A stretch of DNA of 8,090 bases from Candidatus Desantisbacteria bacterium CG1_02_49_89 (GTDB lineage Bacteria > Desantisbacteria > UBA1551): NCBI GenBank assembly GCA_001871075.1, contig MNUP01000115.1, forward strand, positions 1 to 8,090. Direction: 5' to 3'. Below are positions 1 to 6,899 of the stretch, one piece after another. Below the pieces are notes generated by a model. That model ran no database searches and was not told the origin of the DNA. It was given only the letters and a program-made list of their open reading frames with translations. Positions within the stretch are counted from its first letter, which is position 1, and each line of letters starts with the position of its first letter. The position numbers and the translations under genes were made by a program.

Positions 1-150
1 CCGCATTTGAGGATATTACCGGAATTCGAATATAACGAAAGAACGTTCCTGGAATCACCCATTGATGTCCTCTGGGCCGCTTCTAAAAACAGCCGTTTTG
101 CCGCGCGCAGGGATGAGCTGAAGATAACGGAGACGCGGAAATATCCTGTT

Positions 151-297
151 ATGGCGGATATCAGGATAGAGTGTATGGTCTGCGGGAAAGAATTCATTTT
201 CAACGGCGGGGAGCAAAAGTGGTATAAAAAACGCGGATTGAGCCAGCCAAAACGATGTCCGGATTGCCGGGAAAGGGTGCCTGGACCGGGTATGTAG
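151..297 (+). CDS. Small zinc-ribbon protein (zf-trcl-like), 3' end possibly frameshifted
   Basis: Two CxxC pairs, CMVC and CPDC, flank a conserved-looking core containing CGKEF, a GGEQ turn, WY and KRCPDCR. This matches the 'probable zinc-ribbon' family of small bacterial proteins, which bind one zinc ion and have no established function. I chose ATG 151 because family members usually begin only a few residues before the first CxxC (here MADIRIEC). The SD there is poor. The same frame is open back to base 1, with a TTG at 7, so a longer N-terminus or a partial upstream gene remains possible. In another frame, bases 3-35 read AFEDITGIRI and then stop, which could be the tail of an upstream gene. 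The frame ends at TAG 295-297 soon after the second CxxC, while a protein-like tail continues in the -1 frame (see 282-356). The domain call is solid; the gene limits are not. Confidence 0.6.
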   Translation: MADIRIECMVCGKEFIFNGGEQKWYKKRGLSQPKRCPDCRERVPGPGM

Positions 298-356
298 GTG
301 ATAAGGAAGTTCTTGACGAGATCGCAAGGATTGAAAAGAAATTGTTTGCCGGTTGA
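282..356 (+). other. Possible frameshifted C-terminal tail of the zinc-ribbon gene
   Basis: In the -1 frame relative to the zinc-ribbon gene, bases 282-356 read WTGYVGDKEVLDEIARIEKK followed by LFAG and TGA. It is a charged, helix-like tail of the kind that often follows a zinc ribbon. The frame-1 product instead ends in the low-information VPGPGM. I see no canonical slippery heptamer at the junction, so a single indel (mutation or assembly error) is more likely than programmed frameshifting. Chance is not excluded for a 24-codon run. Confidence 0.3.
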
Positions 357-369
357 ACGATATGTCACA

Positions 370-384
370 TGTCAAGACCTGACA
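370..384. repeat. Short inverted repeat TGTCA-N5-TGACA
   Basis: A perfect 5-bp inverted repeat lies just after the zinc-ribbon gene, preceded by a further TGTCA copy at 363-367. From memory only, similar ATGTCAAGACCTGAC strings occur between genes in many uncultivated bacterial genomes, sometimes near IS200/REP-type transposases. It may therefore be a remnant of a dispersed palindromic element. No transposase is visible here. Confidence 0.35.
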
Positions 385-421
385 CCTAAGTTTTTGGGTC
401 TACGTCTCTGGGTTCATAAGT

Positions 422-447
422 GTGGTTTTTTCCTGTGGTTTTTTCCT
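422..447 (+). repeat. Tandem direct repeat, 2 x 13 bp
   Basis: GTGGTTTTTTCCT occurs twice in perfect tandem (422-434 and 435-447). The last T of the second copy is also the first base of the -35 box of the promoter for the ATPase gene, so gain or loss of a copy would change the sequence immediately upstream of that promoter. It could be a replication-slippage product or a binding site. Confidence 0.8.
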
Positions 448-475
448 TGACAAAATTGATATTCTAGTGTATAAT
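447..475 (+). promoter_or_regulatory. Consensus sigma70-type promoter for the AAA ATPase gene
   Basis: Perfect -35 TTGACA (447-452) and perfect -10 TATAAT (470-475) are separated by the optimal 17 bp. Transcription should start near 482, giving a leader of about 50 nt before ATG 532. ATAATT (471-476) and AATTAT (484-489) form a 6-bp inverted repeat centred near the start point, which might be an operator, though the DNA is so AT-rich that chance is plausible. CTATATTA is tandemly duplicated in the leader (500-515). Confidence 0.85.
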
Positions 476-531
476 TATATAAGAATTATTAAGTTGTTTC
501 TATATTACTATATTAAAATTATGAGGTTAAA

Positions 532-1848
532 ATGAGGCAAAATTTAAATAAATCCCTTTTTCCAAGAAAAGCGCTTGAGAATATAGTAAAATTTTTAGAT
601 ACCGAAGAAGTAATTGTTCTTATTGGCGCAAGGCAGGTTGGAAAGACCTGTATTATGCGGCTCCTGCAAAATGAATTGAGAAAAAGAGGCATTGATGAAA
701 AAATAATTCATTATTTCGATCTTGAGGACACCTCTCTGCTTAAAATTCTAAATGCGGGACCAGAAGAATTTTTAAGGTATTTAAGCAGCTTAGGCGCGGA
801 TATTTCAGGCAATCTGGTTGTGTTTATAGATGAAATCCAGTATCTGGATAATCCGTCAAATTTTATTAAACTGTTAAGCGACCACCATAAAAACATAAAA
901 CTGGTTGTATCTGGTTCCTCCACGTTTGACATAAGAAAGAAATTTAAGGATTCTCTCGCGGGCAGGAAGATCGTTTTTGAAATTTTTCCGCTTGATTTCC
1001 AGGAATTTCTTCTTTTCAGAGGTGAAAAAATCCTATACGATCTGCTGCTGAGAAACAGCTTTGAAAAAATATACAGGGAAAAAATCAAGCCGGATTTCGA
1101 AGAATTAAAATTTCACTCTGAAAAATTCAAAAGACTTATAGACGAATTTATTGTGTATGGCGGATATCCTAGAATTGCGCTTGAAAATAATAACGGAAAA
1201 AAAATCACATATCTTGCCGAAATATACAATACCTACGTAAAAAAAGACATTAAGGATCTTATGCGCATTGACAACCCGGCGGCATTCAATAACCTTATTA
1301 AAATACTCGGGCTGCAGGCAGGCGATTTGATGAATTATGACAATACCTCCATAGATCTGAGGATGGCAAGGCCTACCCTGGAAAGATACCTTTTTATACT
1401 TAAAAATACATTCATCATTGAGATCCTCGCGCCTTATTTTACAAACAAGCGGAAAGAAATAGTCAAGATGCCTAAAATCTATTTTTTTGATAACGGTTTA
1501 AGGAACGCGGCTATTAACAATTTTCTGCCGGCTGATTCAAGGACAGACACCGGTGTTCTTGTGGAAAACTTCGTATTTTCGCAGCTTATAAAGAATCTCA
1601 GGGATTTAGAGGAACTCCATTTCTGGAGGACACAGTCTAAGAATGAAATTGATTTTATAATCTCGGGCCAAAATCCGGTTCCGGTAGAGGTCAAATATAA
1701 ATCATTTAAATTTCCCGCTGTTCCCAGGGGAATGAAATATTTTCTTAAGAATTATCTGCCTCCCCGCGGGTTTGTGTTAACAAAGGATTTTTTCGGAATG
1801 AAAGAGGAAGAGGGCAGGCCTATTTATTTTCTGCCCGTGTGGATGTAG
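532..1848 (+). CDS. AAA-family ATPase with DUF4143 (PD-(D/E)XK-like) C-terminus
   Basis: This 438-residue protein is a predicted cytoplasmic P-loop ATPase of the large, poorly characterised AAA_14/DUF4143 group. Walker A is GARQVGKT (32-39). Walker B is LVVFIDEIQYL (95-105, D100-E101). A sensor-like strand LVVSGSS follows at 124-130. The C-terminal part carries E345, D374 (NEID) and E386-x-K388 (PVEVK), the usual nuclease-fold signature of DUF4143. The length is normal for the family and the gene looks intact. The start is supported by GAGG at 523-526 with a 5-nt gap. It has its own consensus promoter and is much more AT-rich than the genes downstream (14 of 60 G/C at 541-600), consistent with horizontal transfer. 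These genes often stand alone; roles in toxin-antitoxin-like or defence functions have been suggested, but none can be assigned here. Confidence 0.93.
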   Translation: MRQNLNKSLFPRKALENIVKFLDTEEVIVLIGARQVGKTCIMRLLQNELRKRGIDEKIIHYFDLEDTSLLKILNAGPEEFLRYLSSLGADISGNLVVFIDEIQYLDNPSNFIKLLSDHHKNIKLVVSGSSTFDIRKKFKDSLAGRKIVFEIFPLDFQEFLLFRGEKILYDLLLRNSFEKIYREKIKPDFEELKFHSEKFKRLIDEFIVYGGYPRIALENNNGKKITYLAEIYNTYVKKDIKDLMRIDNPAAFNNLIKILGLQAGDLMNYDNTSIDLRMARPTLERYLFILKNTFIIEILAPYFTNKRKEIVKMPKIYFFDNGLRNAAINNFLPADSRTDTGVLVENFVFSQLIKNLRDLEELHFWRTQSKNEIDFIISGQNPVPVEVKYKSFKFPAVPRGMKYFLKNYLPPRGFVLTKDFFGMKEEEGRPIYFLPVWM

Positions 1849-1865
1849 AAAAAAATTTGGGGGTC

Positions 1866-1878
1866 AGAGGGACGCCCT
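1866..1878 (+). promoter_or_regulatory. SD of the GH116 gene within a small hairpin
   Basis: AGAGGG (1866-1871) lies 7 nt before ATG 1879 and is the likely SD. AGGG (1868-1871) can pair with CCCT (1875-1878) around a 3-nt loop, so the SD could be partly hidden in the mRNA. The stem is only 4 bp, so the effect is speculative. I see no convincing promoter in the 30 bp between the ATPase stop and this start. Confidence 0.4.
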
Positions 1879-4785
1879 ATGTTAAAATCAATTAAATTAG
1901 CGTTCTTCGTTCTGGCAATCCTCATCCCCGCGGCGTCATTCTGCCAGTTCTCCGAGACCACCGGCGTTATAACGTCTGCCAGGTGGAAGAGCGGGGTGCC
2001 GCTGGGGGGGATCGGGTGCGGCAAGATAGAAATGCTGACCGACGGCGGTTTCGGCAATTTCTCCGTTAACCACAACTGGGACCGGCCCACGGGTATCGTG
2101 CGGGGCGCGTTCTTTGCCGTGTATGCCGGTGACGGCAATACCGGAGCTGCCAGGGTCCTGAAGCTCAGGTCTGACAGATACCAAAACACTACGATGATCG
2201 ACAGCGTCACGTATTTCGGCAGGTTCCCTGTTGCTGAACTGAATTTTTATGATCCGCTTCTTCCCTTAGACATTTCCCTTGAAGCTTTTTCCCCGCTCAT
2301 CCCCAATAATATTAAGGATTCAAGCCTTCCGTGCGCTTTGTTCAATTTTACCGTCACAAACAGATCCGATAGGCCTCTGGACGCAGCCCTGCTTTTTTCA
2401 ATGGAGAACCTTATCGGGTGGGGCGGAAGGAAAGGGAAGGCCTGGGATTCCAGGGACGGCAACAAGCAGGAGATCCTGGACACCGCGCAATTTTCCGGCC
2501 TGCTCTTTACGACCTCCGGGTCATATGAAGGCGAGAGCAAAAACGTCCTCGGCGAATACCTCATTGCCGTCCAAAAAGAGCCGGACCTGCGGGTAACGTA
2601 TTGCCAGAACTGGGACGCGGGCGCGAAGGCGGTTTCGTTCTGGGATTCTTTTGCATTATCAGGTATCCTCACCGATATGCAGGAAAATGGTCCTTCTCCT
2701 GCAGGCGCGGTCTGCGCGAAAATAAGGCTGAAGCCCAAAGAACAGCGCAGGCTCTCTTTTGTATTCGTCTGGCATATGCCTTTCCAGGTCAGCCAGTACC
2801 GGGAAAAAACCTTCACGGGCAATTTTTACGGTTCTAAAAGGGACGTTTACAATGCCTTTGACGGAAAGCAGGCAACCCGGTGGTCTAACGGCTACCCCAA
2901 AGTTCCCGGAGAAGCCTTTTTATTCGGGCTGGGAAGAGCTGAGACCATAACAAAAGTGGTGTATGACACCAGATCCTCCCCGAACGATTATCCGGAAGGT
3001 TACATCCTTGAAGTTTCGCTTGACGGCGTTTCCTGGCAGAAGGTAAAGCAGGCAGACGCAAAAGAAGCCTCAGGGCAGCAGCAGGGCGGGCTCCTTGAAA
3101 TTGCTTTCAGCCCGGCCTGCGCGAGATACATAAAGATAACCCAACTCGGTAGGTCCTTTTCATGGTTCTGGTCGATCCACGAAATCTCGGTTTACAACAA
3201 TATTGAAAAGATCGATTTTAAGCCTGAGGACCCCAAAGCGCTCCTGCAGAAAATAGAATATAGGACTGTAACCGCTGACAACAGCCATTATTACGCGAAT
3301 TATTTCAGCGGCGCGCCTTCCATCGCCGGATACGCGCTTGAAAATAAGGACCGCCTGCTCGCGCAGACGAAAGAATGGCAGGACCTGGTTTTCAGGTCCA
3401 CCCTTCCTTTCTGGCTCAGGCTCAAGCTCATAAACTGCGCGTTCCCGATGTACGCCAATACCGTCCTTACAAAAGACGGCAGGTTCTCGGTGCTGGAAAG
3501 CCCCATTGATATGGGAGGAGCGCTGGGCACGATGGACCAGAGGATGGCGGCGCACGCATTTTACACCCAGATATTCCCTGAGCTTGATAAGAGCGAGCTG
3601 GAACTCTTCGCAAAGTGCCAGCCTGATGACGGGCAGATCACGCATTTCTGCGGCAATGTCCACGAAGTCGTGGGCAGCGGAGAAGTCGGGTACGGCACCA
3701 CGGGATGGCCTGACCTTTCCTGCTCCTGGATAATGCAGGTATTAAAGCTTTACCGCTGGACAGGAGATGCGGATTTCCTTAAAAGAATGTACCCCCGCCT
3801 GAAAAAGGCGGCTGCTTTCTTGAAAAGCGCGGACCAGGACAGCGATTTCATCCCTGAAGGCGGGTCAACTTACGATTACGAAAACCTGCCAAGGGGCGCG
3901 TTCATTTATTCGGCGTCCTGCTATCTGGGCGCCCTGAACGCAGCGAAAGCAGCGGCAGAAGCGATGGGGGACGCGGAATCAGCAGAAGCCTACGCGAAGG
4001 ATTTTGAAAACGCGCGGAAAAGCGTGATCGATAATATGTGGAACGGGGCGTATTTCATAAAATGGTGCAGCCACGCGACAGGAGAGAAAAACGTGAATTC
4101 GTTCATAGCCCAGTTCGCGGGCGACTGGCTCTCGCGCCTGTGCGGGACAGGCAGGACGATCCCCGAAGAATACACAAACCCCGCAGTGAAATACCTGCTT
4201 GCCACCCACCTGGATTCTTTCTTTCCTGTTCCGCCTATGGAAGTAAAACCGAACGGAAAGCCCGCGGTTGAAGCGTGCTATATGCTCCAGCACGAGCCGT
4301 ACCTCGGAATGGAAGCGATATACGAGGGTTTCGTTGACAAGGGCCTGGAAGTGATCCGCAGGGTGTTCTACGTCTCCTGGGTCAAGACCAAAAATCCCTG
4401 GTGCCAGTCCCTGGCATACAGCCTGCGGGGCGAACAGGGAGGGTTGATCTCATATATGACCTGCCCCACGACCTGGCACGTGCTTAACGCCCTGAGCGGC
4501 ACTACCCTGGACATAAACGCGGGCATGCTCTGCGTGCGCCCGCAGCTGTTTTCCGGGTCCGGGGAGCTGCATATGCCTGTCTTCTTCTCCAATTTCTGGG
4601 TCTGGCTGGATTTTGTTCCTTCCCGAAGGCGCCTGACTCTCACGATCATTAAAATATTTTCCGATAAGCCTATGGAGCTTTCAAGGGTTGTTTTTTCCGA
4701 AGACCTGCCTCCCGTGAACCTGAAAAAAGTTTTTAAGGTTGAAGCGGGTTCTGTTTTAGATCTTTCCGGTTATTATATCTGGTAA
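1879..4785 (+). CDS. Secreted GH116-family beta-glycosidase with inserted F5/8C domain
   Basis: This 968-residue enzyme belongs to the family of GBA2 (bile-acid/non-lysosomal glucosylceramidase) and of bacterial and archaeal beta-glucosidases and xylosidases. Residues 1 to about 22 are a Sec signal peptide (K-rich start, hydrophobic core, ASFCQ); F before the Cys makes a lipobox unlikely. The GBA2_N hallmark is at 38-70 (SGVPLGGIGCGK to NHNWDRP). Residues about 318-440 form an F5/8 type C/discoidin-like domain (AFDGKQATRW, YILEVSLDGVSW, ARYIKI, HEISVYN) interrupting the N-terminal half. The catalytic (alpha/alpha) domain follows from about 500. By analogy with GBA2 E527/D677, E540 (VLES) is the nucleophile and D666 (STYD) the acid/base; D553 matches a conserved sugar-binding Asp. 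The 126-residue spacing resembles that of the Sulfolobus enzyme SSO1353 (335/462) more than GBA2. Its substrate is likely a beta-glucoside or beta-xyloside, but which one cannot be read. The gene is intact and probably heads an operon. Confidence 0.92.
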   Translation: MLKSIKLAFFVLAILIPAASFCQFSETTGVITSARWKSGVPLGGIGCGKIEMLTDGGFGNFSVNHNWDRPTGIVRGAFFAVYAGDGNTGAARVLKLRSDRYQNTTMIDSVTYFGRFPVAELNFYDPLLPLDISLEAFSPLIPNNIKDSSLPCALFNFTVTNRSDRPLDAALLFSMENLIGWGGRKGKAWDSRDGNKQEILDTAQFSGLLFTTSGSYEGESKNVLGEYLIAVQKEPDLRVTYCQNWDAGAKAVSFWDSFALSGILTDMQENGPSPAGAVCAKIRLKPKEQRRLSFVFVWHMPFQVSQYREKTFTGNFYGSKRDVYNAFDGKQATRWSNGYPKVPGEAFLFGLGRAETITKVVYDTRSSPNDYPEGYILEVSLDGVSWQKVKQADAKEASGQQQGGLLEIAFSPACARYIKITQLGRSFSWFWSIHEISVYNNIEKIDFKPEDPKALLQKIEYRTVTADNSHYYANYFSGAPSIAGYALENKDRLLAQTKEWQDLVFRSTLPFWLRLKLINCAFPMYANTVLTKDGRFSVLESPIDMGGALGTMDQRMAAHAFYTQIFPELDKSELELFAKCQPDDGQITHFCGNVHEVVGSGEVGYGTTGWPDLSCSWIMQVLKLYRWTGDADFLKRMYPRLKKAAAFLKSADQDSDFIPEGGSTYDYENLPRGAFIYSASCYLGALNAAKAAAEAMGDAESAEAYAKDFENARKSVIDNMWNGAYFIKWCSHATGEKNVNSFIAQFAGDWLSRLCGTGRTIPEEYTNPAVKYLLATHLDSFFPVPPMEVKPNGKPAVEACYMLQHEPYLGMEAIYEGFVDKGLEVIRRVFYVSWVKTKNPWCQSLAYSLRGEQGGLISYMTCPTTWHVLNALSGTTLDINAGMLCVRPQLFSGSGELHMPVFFSNFWVWLDFVPSRRRLTLTIIKIFSDKPMELSRVVFSEDLPPVNLKKVFKVEAGSVLDLSGYYIW

Positions 4786-4791
4786 TTCAAT

Positions 4792-5862
4792 ATGGAACGC
4801 ACAGGATACGCTGACCTGCCTTTGCACGGGGGCAAATGCCCCAGGTGGCTTTTCCAGAGGATGGAAAAGCTGGCAAGGGTGCTCAGCGAAATAATCGTTT
4901 ACGAGTTCGGGCCGGCAGAGCTGCTCGCGCGGCTTTCAGACCCGTTCTTCTTCCAGGCGCTGGGCTGCGTGCTGGGTTTTGACTGGCATTCAAGCGGGGT
5001 CACGACAACGGTCTGCGGCGCGCTGAAAGAAGGGCTGAAGGACGCGGGAAAGGACATGGGGATCTTTGTGGCAGGCGGAAAAGGCGGGACATCCCGCAAA
5101 ACGCCTGCAGAGATAGACGCTGCCGGCAGGTACCTTTCTATTGACGCTTCAAAGCTTATTTACGCCAGCAAAATGTCAGCGAAAGTTGACAATACCGCTT
5201 TGCAGGACGGGTTCCAGCTGTACCACCACTGTTTTATATTCACGAAAGACGGAAGATGGACCGTTGTCCAGCAGGGGATGAACGACACGGTCCACAAAGC
5301 CCGCAGGTACCACTGGCTGGGCGAGGCAGTGAAGGATTTCGTGAACGAGCCGCACTCAGCGATATGCTGCGACACGAAAACTGAAGTGCTGGACCTGACC
5401 GCTTCTGAAAGCGCTCAAGCCCGGGACACCAGCGCTGAGCAGGCGCGCAGGAATCCTGACGCGGTCCTGGAAGAACTGAAAAAGATCCAGAGCCTTGCGA
5501 TGCCCCAGCGCCATCCGGTATTAAAGGAAGATATTAATCCGGACCGGCTTTACAAAACTTTCATAAAGACCTACGAGCGCCAGCCCCAGAATTTCGAGGC
5601 GCTGTTAAGCATAGAAGGAGTAGGGCCCAAGACAGTAAGGGCGCTTGCTTTGATATCAGAGCTTGTTTACGGCTCTGCCGCAAGCCGCAAGGACCCGGCG
5701 CGGTTCTCTTTCGCGCACGGCGGCAAGGACGGGTTCCCTTTCCCGGTTGACAGGAAGGTTTACGACCGCTCGATACAGATACTGCGCTCCGCGCTTGACA
5801 AGGCGAAGCTTGATGACCGCGAGAAACTCGGCGCTTTCCGCCGCCTGCAGGCCTGGAAATAA
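4792..5862 (+). CDS. DUF763 family protein, function unknown
   Basis: This 356-residue protein is recognised by the family's conserved start (MERTGYADLPLHGGKCPRWL), the core block LSDPFFFQALGCVLGFDWHS with TTT and GALKE, the GGKG-SRKTP segment (95-105), YHHCFIFTKDGRWTVVQQGM (144-163) and FSFAHGGKDGFPFPVD (305-320). Residues about 270-292 (LLSIEGVGPKTVRALALI) form a helix-hairpin-helix motif, which usually contacts DNA. The family is found in archaea and some bacteria and, as far as I know, has no established activity; a nucleic-acid role is an inference. No signal peptide or membrane segment is seen, so it should be cytoplasmic. It starts 6 bp after the GH116 stop and has no recognisable SD, which suggests translational coupling. 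The ATG is fixed by the family's N-terminus. Confidence 0.9.
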   Translation: MERTGYADLPLHGGKCPRWLFQRMEKLARVLSEIIVYEFGPAELLARLSDPFFFQALGCVLGFDWHSSGVTTTVCGALKEGLKDAGKDMGIFVAGGKGGTSRKTPAEIDAAGRYLSIDASKLIYASKMSAKVDNTALQDGFQLYHHCFIFTKDGRWTVVQQGMNDTVHKARRYHWLGEAVKDFVNEPHSAICCDTKTEVLDLTASESAQARDTSAEQARRNPDAVLEELKKIQSLAMPQRHPVLKEDINPDRLYKTFIKTYERQPQNFEALLSIEGVGPKTVRALALISELVYGSAASRKDPARFSFAHGGKDGFPFPVDRKVYDRSIQILRSALDKAKLDDREKLGAFRRLQAWK

Positions 5863-5887
5863 ATGCGCCTGGCATATGAGGTGAACT

Positions 5888-6739
5888 ATGTTGTACTTCT
5901 CTCATTATTCCGCAAAAAAGTGGTTGTACTCTCCTGAGTTACCATTCAATATTGTCAGGGTCCATCATCCCGAGGGCCATCCTGTTCATACACATGAGTT
6001 TTTTGAAGCCGCGTATGTTCTCAAAGGCAGGGCTATGCATATAGTGAATGGAAAAAGGTCCCCGATTTCCAAAGGCAGCATGTTTCTGCTTAATCCGGAG
6101 GAATCGCACGGGTATGAAGTGAGCACCGGTTACGGAATTGAAATAATAAACCTGTTTATAATGCCCTCGGTTTTCAATGATTCTGAATGCCTCAAGCCTT
6201 TTTATAATCCCCTTAGACACAGCCTGCATCTTGAAGGTATTGAAAATATCAAGATCCAGGAACTGTTAGACATAATGCTGAATGAATTCGTCCATAAGCG
6301 GTGGGGCTATAGGCAGATAATAGTGGCTCATCTTGTTGAGCTGCTGGTAACTATAAATAGAATATTTGAACAACAAGAAAGGGAAGAGAGTCTTGGAAGC
6401 CTGAGCGATTTAAAGAAACAGGCTATCCGGTCTGCCATCAGGTACATTGAGTCAAATTACAAAGAACCTTTCAGGCTGAATGATATAGCACAAAGGGCGC
6501 GTTTGAGCCCGAACTATTTTTGTGAAGTCTTCAGGAAGCTTATGAAAAAAACTGTAATTGAATACCGCAACGAAATGAGGATAAGAGAAGCCTGCCACAT
6601 GATAAGAGCTTCTTCCTGCAATATTACCTCGCTATGTTTTGAAATGGGTTTTAATGACCTGACCCATTTTGAAAGAGTCTTCAAAAAGCACACGGGACTG
6701 TCACCGCGGGATTATAGAAAACAATTAGATTTTTCGTAA
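5888..6739 (+). CDS. AraC-family transcriptional regulator with cupin sensor domain
   Basis: This 283-residue protein has a cupin-type ligand-binding N-terminus: H31-x2-H34-x-H36 and E40 line up with the usual cupin pocket, followed by GSMFLLNPEESH (63-74). Its C-terminus carries the AraC double helix-turn-helix: HTH1 about 197-218 (LNDIAQRARLSPNYFCEVFRKL) and HTH2 about 246-277 (ITSLCFEMGFNDLTHFERVF, then HTGLSPRDYR, the family signature). Such proteins typically sense sugars and activate sugar-use genes. The start is ATG 5888, with GAGGTGA at 5878-5884. It lies 25 bp behind the DUF763 gene and may share its transcript. Its base composition is lower in G/C than the two preceding genes. A direct repeat over its stop codon may be its binding site. 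Target genes (the GH116 operon, the secreted protein downstream, or both) are inferred from position only. Confidence 0.93.
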   Translation: MLYFSHYSAKKWLYSPELPFNIVRVHHPEGHPVHTHEFFEAAYVLKGRAMHIVNGKRSPISKGSMFLLNPEESHGYEVSTGYGIEIINLFIMPSVFNDSECLKPFYNPLRHSLHLEGIENIKIQELLDIMLNEFVHKRWGYRQIIVAHLVELLVTINRIFEQQEREESLGSLSDLKKQAIRSAIRYIESNYKEPFRLNDIAQRARLSPNYFCEVFRKLMKKTVIEYRNEMRIREACHMIRASSCNITSLCFEMGFNDLTHFERVFKKHTGLSPRDYRKQLDFS

Positions 6740-6762
6740 AATAATCCTAAATCGTAAAATAA
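6734..6762 (+). promoter_or_regulatory. 11-bp direct repeat, candidate AraC-type operator
   Basis: TCGTAAAATAA occurs perfectly at 6734-6744 and 6752-6762, an 18-bp period that puts both copies on nearly the same helix face. AraC-family proteins commonly bind direct repeats next to the -35 region. The second copy ends 23 bp before a possible -10 box, and the expected -35 position holds no good hexamer. The first copy overlaps the stop codon of the regulator gene. The function is inferred. Confidence 0.5.
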
Positions 6763-6785
6763 GCCGAGTATTTTTAAGAATTTAA

Positions 6786-6791
6786 TATACT
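6786..6791 (+). promoter_or_regulatory. Possible -10 box (TATACT) of an activator-dependent promoter
   Basis: TATACT matches TATAAT at 5 of 6 bases and is in an AT-rich stretch; TAATAT at 6783-6788 is an alternative. The sequence 17 bp upstream (GCCGAG) is not a -35 box, as expected for a promoter that needs an activator. If used, transcription would start near 6795-6798, right at the SD of the mini-ORF, which is tight; read-through from the regulator gene is an alternative source of this leader. Confidence 0.35.
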
Positions 6792-6807
6792 ATAGAAAGG
6801 AGATAGA

Positions 6808-6825
6808 ATGGGTGCGGGTAGTTAA
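6808..6825 (+). CDS. Five-codon leader ORF (MGAGS)
   Basis: ATG-GGT-GCG-GGT-AGT-TAA lies 5 nt behind a near-perfect SD (AAAGGAGAT, 6796-6804), by far the best SD in the window. The ORF is too short to make a protein in the usual sense. Its GCGGGT segment (6814-6819) can pair with the 5' arm of the terminator downstream, so ribosome occupancy here could affect RNA folding. A 1-frame-shifted reading (6809-6856) encodes WVRVVKETRTVSRSN and then TGA, so a frameshifted remnant of a small gene is also conceivable. Confidence 0.35.
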   Translation: MGAGS

Positions 6826-6870
6826 GGAGACAAGAACAGTTTCCCGGTCAAATTGAAAACATAAACCCGC
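6814..6870 (+). promoter_or_regulatory. Candidate antiterminator competing with the terminator
   Basis: GCGGGT (6814-6819) is complementary to ACCCGC (6865-6870), which is also the 5' arm of the terminator stem (its other partner is GCGGGT at 6887-6892). The two pairings exclude each other, the classic layout of attenuators and riboswitch expression platforms. Inside the loop, TTTC (6840-6843) can pair with GAAA (6855-6858). I do not recognise a known riboswitch consensus. The competing stem is 6 bp against 10 bp, so terminator formation would be the default. Confidence 0.35.
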
Positions 6871-6898
6871 TCTAACGAATATCTGAGCGGGTTTTTTT
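6863..6898 (+). terminator. Rho-independent terminator
   Basis: A perfect 10-bp stem, AAACCCGCTC (6863-6872) with GAGCGGGTTT (6885-6894), encloses a 12-nt loop and is followed by a run of seven T (6892-6898, overlapping the stem end). It is strong on the + strand. It either ends the GH116-DUF763-AraC transcript or acts as an attenuator in the leader of the secreted-protein gene at 6929. Confidence 0.9.
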
Positions 6899-6899
6899 A

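Noticed and set aside
55-375. 106-codon open frame on the minus strand across the zinc-ribbon gene
   Set aside because: The + strand carries the two CxxC pairs; the minus product has no recognisable motif.
1812-1836. Inverted repeat GGGCAG-N13-CTGCCC at the end of the ATPase gene, as a terminator
   Set aside because: It lies inside the coding sequence, has a 13-nt loop and is not followed by a T run.
1879-1950. Lipoprotein signal on the GH116 enzyme (Cys22)
   Set aside because: The residue before the Cys is Phe, which does not fit a lipobox; a normal Sec signal is more likely.
2247-2822. 191-codon open frame on the minus strand
   Set aside because: It is a mirror of the GH116 gene, with no domain, no SD and no reason to be coding.
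3160-3663. 167-codon open frame on the minus strand
   Set aside because: It lies opposite the GH116 catalytic domain, whose motifs make the + strand certain.
5795-5823. TTGACA near the end of the DUF763 gene, as a promoter for the AraC-family gene
   Set aside because: No -10-like sequence lies 16-18 bp downstream, and the region is GC-rich coding sequence.
6809-6856. Frame WVRVVKETRTVSRSN in the leader, as a small gene
   Set aside because: There is no start codon with a proper SD in that frame (GTG 6812 is 9 nt from GGAG but only 14 codons follow); kept only as an alternative under the mini-ORF.
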